Positions 1 through 4,979 of a stretch of DNA of 21,759 nucleotides are shown here, piece by piece. Each line of letters begins with the position of its first letter. The stretch's first letter is position 1. The DNA lies in NCBI GenBank assembly GCA_964371835.1, contig CAYJOP010000029.1, positions 1 through 21,759 on the forward strand, given 5' to 3'. The translations under genes were made by a program, and so were the position numbers. The notes beneath the pieces were generated by a model that saw only the letters and a list, made by a program, of their open reading frames with translations, was not told where the DNA came from and ran no database searches. Origin of the DNA: CAYJAD01 sp964371835. GTDB taxonomy: Bacteria; Desulfobacterota; Desulfovibrionia; Desulfovibrionales; Desulfovibrionaceae.

Positions 1-53
1 GGTCGCATTGACTGTCGTCAACGCTCCAAAAGACTCAGCACAATAGATTGTGC
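1..53 (+). repeat. 53-bp dispersed repeat, copy 1 (window edge)
   Basis: Bases 1-53 are identical to 4743-4795. The right half carries a hairpin: GCACAAT (38-44) pairs with ATTGTGC (47-53), and the stem is prolonged by AAGACT (30-35) pairing with AGTCTT (54-59), which lies outside the identical block. The copy is cut by the window edge, so its left boundary is unknown. Reading frame 1 is open from base 1 to a TAA at 118-120 and uses the same frame as the second copy. With no start or ribosome-binding site visible, I do not call it a gene. Confidence 0.85.
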
Positions 54-155
54 AGTCTTAGATTGGATGTTTATGGAACGAGGATTGCGAAAGATTTTAC
101 AACACACTAACAGTTGCTAAACTTTCATTTTAAGCAACGACTTGTTTTAACACAA

Positions 156-179
156 CTAATACGCACAAATGCGTATTAG
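156..179. repeat. Perfect 10-bp hairpin
   Basis: CTAATACGCA (156-165) and TGCGTATTAG (170-179) are perfectly complementary around a 4-base loop. No T-run follows on either strand, so this is not a classical terminator. It lies between the 53-bp repeat and the inverted-terminal-repeat element, in a gene-free stretch (1-495) that consists largely of palindromes. Confidence 0.7.
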
Positions 180-201
180 CAATCTTGCTTGTGCATAATT
201 A

Positions 202-345
202 GTCGTCACTTAAAAACAGATTAACACTTTAATTTAAAATGCATTTTAGTGTGGAAATATATAAATAAAATTGCCAAGAAATGAGCATATTATGTGAATT
301 TACGGCAATTTTATGACAGTAATTATGAGTTTTTCAAGTGACGAC
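202..345 (+). repeat. Inverted-terminal-repeat element, copy 1 (144 bp)
   Basis: The left end GTCGTCACTTAAAAAC (202-217) is the inverse of the right end at 329-345, apart from one inserted C. TA dinucleotides flank both ends (200-201 and 346-347), as Tc1/mariner/IS630-type MITEs would leave. Inside, ATAAAATTGCC (265-275) pairs perfectly with GGCAATTTTAT (304-314). The diverged second copy at 17345-17486 aligns in inverted orientation with the same ends and the same internal stem. Similarity continues past the outer TA into the 349-375 hairpin, so the ends of the inverted repeat may not be the true unit boundary. Confidence 0.65.
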
Positions 346-348
346 TAA

Positions 349-375
349 CAAAATTTTTCTGTAAGAAAAATTTTG
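349..375. repeat. 12-bp AT-rich hairpin next to the repeat
   Basis: Arms 349-360 and 364-375 are perfectly complementary with a GTA loop. Nineteen bases of it (352-370) recur exactly as the reverse complement of 17320-17338, at the same 4-base distance from the TA of the other copy of the element. It lies downstream of the hybrid kinase gene, which ends at 496 on the minus strand. It could help terminate that transcript, although other hairpins lie nearer the gene end. Confidence 0.6.
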
Positions 376-381
376 CGCGGC

Positions 382-475
382 GTAAAATGAGCCAGAATTC
401 ATTTCTGGCGACCGCAAGGCGGCATTTGGAGTACGCGTGCCTTTTAAGAACAATACATGGAAATGTGTTGTTCAG
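382..475 (+). repeat. Multi-hairpin structured repeat, copy B
   Basis: Three consecutive hairpins can be drawn. They are GCCAGAA/TTCTGGC (391-409), CCGC/GCGG (about 412-422), and an 11-bp stem 448-458/463-473 closed by a GGAA (GNRA-type) loop. Bases 382-475 align over their whole length with about 15150-15242 at roughly two-thirds identity by eye. Pairing of the last stem is kept in both copies, using U-G wobbles only in the plus-strand RNA sense. It sits just past the stop codon of the minus-strand hybrid kinase. Confidence 0.55.
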
Positions 476-495
476 GTCCGACTAATTAATCTCAC

Positions 496-2688
496 TTAGC
501 TTGAGCTTAATTCCGCTTGTATTTGCTTGCTGATGTTTTGAGCTTCTTCCAATTCAAAATCTTCAACATGCTGTAAAAGAAGATTTAGCTTACTCTCAAT
601 TGGGGTTCCCTGAAGTCGCTCAGCAAGCAGTTTTACGGTGTCACCTGCATGCCCCCAATCCAGCTCCATTTTCAAAATGGCTTGTTCAAGAATATAACGG
701 GCATGTTCTCTTTCGGCCGCATTGAGTTTTTCTTCAATGTTGGCTGTGGCTTTTGTGTCAGCACTTGCCTCAACAATGCCCAAACTTTCACGAATGGCGC
801 TCACGGCGTTTGTTAAACATACTACCAATGTGCGCAAGTGTGGAGTAATCATGCTTGGCGAATGCACTATGCTTCGTTCAAGATTTTCTGCTGCTTTTGC
901 AAGATCTGCTGCGCCAAGGTTTGCCGCAATACCGCGCACAGTGTGAGCATGGCGAACAGCTGTTTCAATATCATTGGCTTGCAGTGAGTTACTAATATCT
1001 TCGTTAACAGTGGCATATCTTGTTGCAAATTTTTTAAGTAGGTTTGCATAAAGGGCTTCATTGCCACCAACAGTTGCAAGGCCACCTATAATGTCAAAAC
1101 CTTCAATGTTTTCTGGTAATTTATCCCTACGCTGGGTAATTATTTCTTGTTTTGCACCCTTAACAATGGTTGATTTGCTAGTGTTTGAGGGCAACCATGT
1201 ATTAATGGTAGCAAAAAGAGCCATGGGTTCAAGGGGTTTTGTTAGATGCGCATTCATGCCAGCAGCAATCGATATATCCTTATCATCCAGCATGGCGTGA
1301 GCTGTCATGGCTATGATAGGCATGGTATAACCAGCGGCACGAATGCGGCGAGTGGCTTCAAGCCCGTCCATGACTGGCATTTGAATATCCATCAAAATCA
1401 ATGAATATTTCTCTTTTTCTATAGCATCCAAAGCTTCTTGCCCATTGTTGGCAATGTCTACGTCAAGGTGGGCAGTGGTCAGAACTTCCTTGGCAATTTC
1501 CTGATTAATTTCATTGTCTTCTACAAGCAAAATGCGCGGAGGGCCGTCAATTATCTGTTCTGTTTGCTGTGCTGCTTTTTCTTCTTCTGCTACTTTAGCA
1601 CGATCTTCTAATATCTCAATAATAGTTTCTTGCCACATAGATTGTGGTGCGCCATTGGGCATGATAAAATCTATTCCAGCACTGTTTGCCATTTCTTGCA
1701 CTTCTTCCAAATTAAATTCAGAGCGCAAAATCAAAGCAGGGCAAGGTTTTAATTGTTTTAAGTATTGGGCAAGCTCCAACCCACTCATGTCAGGCAATTG
1801 CCAAGATAATATAATAAGTTGAAAGGCTTTGCCTGATTCTGAGGCATCGGAAATCATGTTAAGGGCTATTTCGCCCTCACTGGTACAGTCCACATTCATG
1901 CCAAGTGTAGATAGTTGAGATTCAAGGATTTGCTGAGCTAGTTTGTTTTCTTCAACCACTAAAACCCTAATGTCTCTTAAAGGGCTATTTTCTGCAATGA
2001 CGTTAGCTTCTGCTACTTTTAAAGGCAGCACTACACTAAAAATGCTACCACCTTCTTTGTTTGGGCCAACAGTAATGTGACCATTCATGTTTTGTGTAAG
2101 TAAATCACTCACAGCAAGTCCAAGACCAGTGCCGCCGTAAGCACGAGTGTGAGAGTTGTCCACCTGTGTGAAAGGAAGGAATATTTTCTTATACATGCTT
2201 TTATCAATGCCAATGCCAGTGTCAATCACTTGAAAGCAAATGTCATCGCCAGCTAATTTTTCAATTTTAACCTCAATGGACCCTTTTTCGGTAAACTTAA
2301 CAGCGTTACTCATAAGATTTTGCAATATTAAAGAAATATTTTTGGGGTCTCCCATAACCAAGGGCGCAATGTTAGGGTCTAAACTTGAAATTAGTTTAAG
2401 GCTTTTTTCAATACAACGAGGCTTAGCAATGGAGCATACGTCATTTAAAACAGTTTGCAAATTGAAAGGTAGAGGCGTGATGGTAAATTCTTCATTTTCT
2501 AGTTTGGTAAAATCAAGAATTTCTTGAAAATTATCAAGTAGCTCTTTAGCAGCATCAACCATGTTAGTAACATATTTACGCTGTTGATCGTCCAGTCTAG
2601 TTTGTTGGCATAAATAGCCAAAACCTATAATGGCATTAAGAGGCGTGCGTATTTCGTGACTAATCTTGGTTAAAAAATTATTTTCCAT
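496..2688 (-). CDS. Sensor-less hybrid histidine kinase (HisKA-HATPase-REC*-REC-Hpt)
   Basis: This 730-residue protein begins almost directly at the kinase core: the H-box histidine is residue 11, within HEIRTP. There is no membrane segment, PAS or other sensor, and an in-frame TAA lies 21 bases upstream of the ATG, so no longer start exists. HATPase_c spans about 105-225 with N-box Asn128 and GTGLGL at 186-191. The first receiver (about 239-362) is degenerate: Ser295 stands where the phospho-accepting Asp should be, and the KP lysine is lost. The second receiver (385-498) is intact (Asp391, Asp434, Thr462, Lys484). An Hpt domain carries His582 in the usual AHTxxG setting, followed by a helical tail. 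It is therefore probably a cytoplasmic phosphorelay protein (His11, Asp434, His582) that takes its signal from a partner. No dedicated regulator gene is adjacent. The weak AGGT upstream is the only ribosome-binding-site candidate. Confidence 0.9.
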   Translation of the reverse strand: MENNFLTKISHEIRTPLNAIIGFGYLCQQTRLDDQQRKYVTNMVDAAKELLDNFQEILDFTKLENEEFTITPLPFNLQTVLNDVCSIAKPRCIEKSLKLISSLDPNIAPLVMGDPKNISLILQNLMSNAVKFTEKGSIEVKIEKLAGDDICFQVIDTGIGIDKSMYKKIFLPFTQVDNSHTRAYGGTGLGLAVSDLLTQNMNGHITVGPNKEGGSIFSVVLPLKVAEANVIAENSPLRDIRVLVVEENKLAQQILESQLSTLGMNVDCTSEGEIALNMISDASESGKAFQLIILSWQLPDMSGLELAQYLKQLKPCPALILRSEFNLEEVQEMANSAGIDFIMPNGAPQSMWQETIIEILEDRAKVAEEEKAAQQTEQIIDGPPRILLVEDNEINQEIAKEVLTTAHLDVDIANNGQEALDAIEKEKYSLILMDIQMPVMDGLEATRRIRAAGYTMPIIAMTAHAMLDDKDISIAAGMNAHLTKPLEPMALFATINTWLPSNTSKSTIVKGAKQEIITQRRDKLPENIEGFDIIGGLATVGGNEALYANLLKKFATRYATVNEDISNSLQANDIETAVRHAHTVRGIAANLGAADLAKAAENLERSIVHSPSMITPHLRTLVVCLTNAVSAIRESLGIVEASADTKATANIEEKLNAAEREHARYILEQAILKMELDWGHAGDTVKLLAERLQGTPIESKLNLLLQHVEDFELEEAQNISKQIQAELSSS

Positions 2689-2799
2689 GATTTTACCTGT
2701 ATTAAATTATATAATCCAAATTTCTCCGTGCGAAAATCTCTTTAACATTTTGCATTATTTCTTATGTATATGCAAGAAATACAGTGAGTATCTAAAAAA

Positions 2800-3087
2800 T
2801 TATTTACCTGAGCAACATTCCTCCATCAAAAATGAAATAATCTCATTAAGTACAGAGTATTGAGCAATGCAACGTAAAATGCGACCCTCTCTAATTTGCT
2901 TAATAAGGCCCACAGAAAGTAATGCCGCGATATGATGGCTAAGAGTTGAAGCAGGAATTTGTAATTCTTTTTGTAAATCTCCTACTGGCAAACCATGCTC
3001 GCCAGCTTTAACTAAACGCTTGTAGATGCTTAAGCGTGTGCTATGGCCTAACTCCTTAAGGGCTTGGGCGGCGCTGTCTATGTCCAT
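2800..3087 (-). CDS. ArsR/SmtB-family metal-responsive repressor
   Basis: This 95-residue winged-helix protein has the typical ArsR layout. The N-terminal LKELGHSTRLSIYKRL helix is followed by the recognition helix region around 36-60 (PASTLSHHIAALLSVGLI), a wing with EGRILRC, and a short C-terminal helix. Likely metal ligands are Cys73 and the terminal Cys91-Cys92 pair in EECCSGK. The CC pair echoes the repeated SCC motifs of the permease encoded divergently 185 bp away, so both proteins probably handle the same thiophilic metal or metalloid. AGAGGA precedes the ATG. Family members bind DNA without metal and release it on metal binding. The family assignment is firm, but the inducer is unknown. 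Confidence 0.9.
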   Translation of the reverse strand: MDIDSAAQALKELGHSTRLSIYKRLVKAGEHGLPVGDLQKELQIPASTLSHHIAALLSVGLIKQIREGRILRCIAQYSVLNEIISFLMEECCSGK

Positions 3088-3193
3088 ATTAAATCCTCTA
3101 ATAATTTAAGGGTGCTTTACAATGACTTTTTAGTGTCCTTTGTGTTTTTTAATTTTTTTTAAGTTTAATTGTGCAAGTCTCTTGATTTTATAT

Positions 3194-3246
3194 TTCTAGT
3201 ATGACGGAAATGACTTGACTTGTAAAATATTTTGATTATACTAGAA
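3194..3246. promoter_or_regulatory. Promoter and inverted-repeat operator for the efflux permease
   Basis: A sigma-70-like promoter reads TTGACT (3215-3220), a 16-base spacer, then TATACT (3237-3242). A 9-bp inverted repeat, TTCTAGTAT (3194-3202) and ATACTAGAA (3238-3246), has one arm over the -10 box and the other upstream of the -35. Weaker similarity extends each arm by several A/T bases. This is a plausible binding site for the divergent ArsR protein. A dimer bound at the downstream arm would block the promoter, and both arms could support looping or dual-site binding. Confidence 0.6.
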
Positions 3247-3272
3247 TTATCAAAATTAAGGAGATTGTCATC

Positions 3273-4460
3273 ATGCAAGACTATTATTCAATGCTCATAG
3301 ATGCTGGTGGAATGTTTGTATTTCTTGGCGTAGAGCTGTCCGTATTATTTTTATTAATTTGTGCTGCAGTAAGCTTGTTGCAACAATATATACCTGATTC
3401 TAAAATTCAAGCATTGCTTGGTGGAAGTCATGGCCGTGGTTATTTTTTGGCGGCGTTAATTGGGGCAATAACACCATTTTGTAGCTGTTCCACAATTCCA
3501 ATGTTAAGGGGGCTATTAAAGGCTAAAGCAGGATTTGGCCCAACGCTCACCTTTCTTTTTGCATCGCCATTGCTAAATCCTATTATTTTAGCCCTTTTTG
3601 TGGCGACATTTGGAATTAAGGTTGCAATTATCTATACCACTGTTGCCCTAGCCACAGCAATTGTTGCTGGGTATGTATTGAATGAAATGAAATTTGAAAA
3701 ATACATAATTCCAGAAAATGGACTTGCGAATGCAAGTTCTTGCTGTGCTACAACTCCTGTGCAAAAACTGCAACCATTACAAAGTGCTTGCTGCTCATCT
3801 GAGCAAGAAGAAAATGTTGTGCAGATTGAGCCGAAATTGCAACCATTGCAACCATTGCAGCCACTGCAACCGGAAGCATCATGCTGTGCAACTCCAAATA
3901 AAGAAGCCTCATGTTGCTCTGCACCACAAGTAACAACATCATGTTGCTCGACTGGGACAAATGAATCTTCATGTTGTTCGCCAAAGCAAGATGCAAGTTC
4001 ATGTTGTTCGCAAGACCAATCAAAACCTTCAGCAAGTTGCTTAAGTTTTGGGCAAAAGGTGAAATTGGCATTTGCTGATGCTTGGAGACAATTTAAGCAA
4101 GTTTTCCCTTATTTATTGTTTGGTGTTTCCTTGGGTGCGTTGGTTTATGGTTTTGTGCCCAGTGATTTTATTGCTAAATATGCAAGTGGTGACAGTGTGT
4201 TTGCTGTGCCTGTGGCAGCGGTTATTGGTATTCCACTTTATGTGCGAGTTGAGGCACTAATTCCTTTAAGTGCTGTACTTGTGGGTAAGGGCATGGGGCT
4301 TGGTGCTGTAATGGCGTTAATTATTGGTGGTGGTGGCGCAAGTCTTACTGAGGTTATTTTATTAAAATCCATGTTCCGCATGCCCATGATTATAGCATTT
4401 TTGGTGGTAATTTTAGGCATGGCCATTGCGGCAGGATATTTGTTTCAATTTGTAGTTTAA
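3273..4460 (+). CDS. SO_0444-type metal efflux permease with Cys-pair-rich linker
   Basis: This 395-residue membrane protein belongs to the DUF318/ArsP-like permease superfamily. The N-terminal half has about four membrane segments and carries the signature TPFCSCSTIP (68-77). The C-terminal half (about 275-395) has about four more, with PLYVRVEALIPL and GGGGASLTE. Between them lies a cytoplasmic or periplasmic linker (about 152-256) with seven Cys-Cys pairs (157, 173, 204, 214, 224, 234, 244), a last Cys256, and four tandem LQP units at 189-200. Known SO_0444-type proteins have such SCC-rich linkers and are linked to Cu/Zn export. By analogy this protein exports a soft metal captured by the linker. 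AAGGAG lies 10 bases before the ATG. The divergent ArsR repressor and the operator-like repeat imply metal induction. Which metal is exported cannot be told from sequence. Confidence 0.85.
   Translation: MQDYYSMLIDAGGMFVFLGVELSVLFLLICAAVSLLQQYIPDSKIQALLGGSHGRGYFLAALIGAITPFCSCSTIPMLRGLLKAKAGFGPTLTFLFASPLLNPIILALFVATFGIKVAIIYTTVALATAIVAGYVLNEMKFEKYIIPENGLANASSCCATTPVQKLQPLQSACCSSEQEENVVQIEPKLQPLQPLQPLQPEASCCATPNKEASCCSAPQVTTSCCSTGTNESSCCSPKQDASSCCSQDQSKPSASCLSFGQKVKLAFADAWRQFKQVFPYLLFGVSLGALVYGFVPSDFIAKYASGDSVFAVPVAAVIGIPLYVRVEALIPLSAVLVGKGMGLGAVMALIIGGGGASLTEVILLKSMFRMPMIIAFLVVILGMAIAAGYLFQFVV
3837..3872 (+). repeat. Four 9-bp tandem repeats encoding LQP
   Basis: Four consecutive 9-base units (ttgcaacca-like, with third-base changes) encode Leu-Gln-Pro four times inside the cysteine-rich linker of the efflux permease. 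Further downstream, repeated tcatgttgctc-like units encode the SCCS motifs. Both point to slippage-driven expansion of the linker. Confidence 0.9.
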
Positions 4461-4499
4461 TTTTATTAATATGAGAAAATATAAATAATTAGCAAGTCT

Positions 4500-4534
4500 T
4501 ACTGCCTAAGCAAGCTGTGTTTGCTTAGGCAGTA
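4500..4534. terminator. 14-bp hairpin downstream of the permease
   Basis: ACTGCCTAAGCAA (4501-4513) pairs perfectly with 4521-4533 around a 7-base loop, and T4500-A4534 extends the stem. It starts 40 bases after the permease stop, the usual place for a terminator. There is no T-run after it on either strand, so it may instead be an mRNA 3'-end stabiliser or part of the palindrome chain that continues to 4802. Confidence 0.5.
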
Positions 4535-4599
4535 CAAACACCAATAAGTGGGGGGCATTGGTTTGTAGTAATAATTTTTATAATTATTATTTATTAAAG

Positions 4600-4683
4600 T
4601 GTCCTGCACAATTATTTTTCAACTTTATTTTTGTGCTTTTGCAGTAAATTTGCATGGGTTAGAAAATTTAGCTGTGCAGGACA
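4600..4683. repeat. 11-bp inverted repeat bounding an 84-bp segment
   Basis: TGTCCTGCACA (4600-4610) and TGTGCAGGACA (4673-4683) are perfect inverse copies enclosing 62 A/T-rich bases. A stray partial match (TTGTGCAGGA) lies near 16060. It could be the end structure of a tiny non-autonomous element or a long-loop hairpin. No target duplication is evident. Confidence 0.55.
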
Positions 4684-4690
4684 AAAGACA

Positions 4691-4743
4691 CAAAAATCAA
4701 ACAGTTAACGGCGAAGCAAAGCTCCGCCTATTCTTGATTTTTG
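4691..4743. repeat. Nested hairpin (10-bp outer stem, 7-bp inner stem)
   Basis: CAAAAATCAA (4691-4700) pairs with TTGATTTTTG (4734-4743). Inside it, GGCGAAGC (4710-4717) pairs with GCTCCGCC (4721-4728), with one mismatch and an AAA loop. It abuts the 53-bp repeat directly and looks like part of one larger structured unit. Confidence 0.6.
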
Positions 4744-4802
4744 GTCGCATTGACTGTCGTCAACGCTCCAAAAGACTCAGCACAATAGATTGTGCTGGAG
4801 TC
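4743..4802 (+). repeat. 53-bp dispersed repeat, copy 2, with hairpin
   Basis: Bases 4743-4795 equal 1-53 exactly. The 3' part forms a hairpin: GACTC (4774-4778) plus AGCACAAT (4779-4786) pair with ATTGTGCT (4789-4796) and GAGTC (4798-4802), with one bulged G. After the identical block the two copies differ in sequence, yet both still extend the stem. The region lies 180 bp upstream of the EAL-protein gene. Confidence 0.85.
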
Positions 4803-4852
4803 ATTATTAAATAAAATTTGCTTTGTGTTCTTCTTAAAAATTCAGCACCAGC

Positions 4853-4881
4853 TTGACTCTTGTTTTTTCAGAAGTTATAGT
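4853..4881 (+). promoter_or_regulatory. Sigma-70-type promoter for the EAL/heme-sensor operon
   Basis: TTGACT (4853-4858), a 17-base spacer and TATAGT (4876-4881) give a near-consensus promoter about 100 bases before the ATG at 4980. The leader would contain the 8-bp hairpin at 4894-4913. This is assigned by sequence match only. Confidence 0.6.
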
Positions 4882-4893
4882 CTTAATATTATG

Positions 4894-4913
4894 AAAACTA
4901 AATTGTTAGTTTT
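4894..4913 (+). promoter_or_regulatory. Hairpin in the 5' leader of the EAL-protein gene
   Basis: AAAACTAA (4894-4901) pairs perfectly with TTAGTTTT (4906-4913) around a 4-base loop, close to the 5' end of the predicted transcript and about 65 bases before the start codon. It could stabilise the mRNA or mark an operator dyad. There is no sign of a known riboswitch. Confidence 0.45.
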
Positions 4914-4979
4914 GCCGTATAGTGTTGGATGTTTGGATTAATATAATTTAATTAATATGATAGTCACGAAGGATTTTCC

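Noticed and set aside
1..120. Open frame from base 1 to a TAA at 118, sharing frame with the other 53-bp repeat copy
   Set aside because: No start codon with ribosome-binding site is visible, the region is palindromic, and open frames over repeats this short are expected by chance.
2756..2781. 8-bp TATTTCTT/AAGAAATA dyad between the arsR-type gene and the kinase as a terminator
   Set aside because: There is no T-run on the minus strand and the stem is purely A/T-rich, so read-through from arsR into the kinase gene cannot be excluded or shown.
3748..4071. 107-residue minus-strand frame inside the permease gene
   Set aside because: It is the antisense image of the tandem LQP/SCC codons and has no independent start signal.
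4599..4814. 71-codon frame starting with GTG across the palindrome chain
   Set aside because: No ribosome-binding site; it crosses three hairpins and the 53-bp repeat, and the translated sequence resembles no protein domain.
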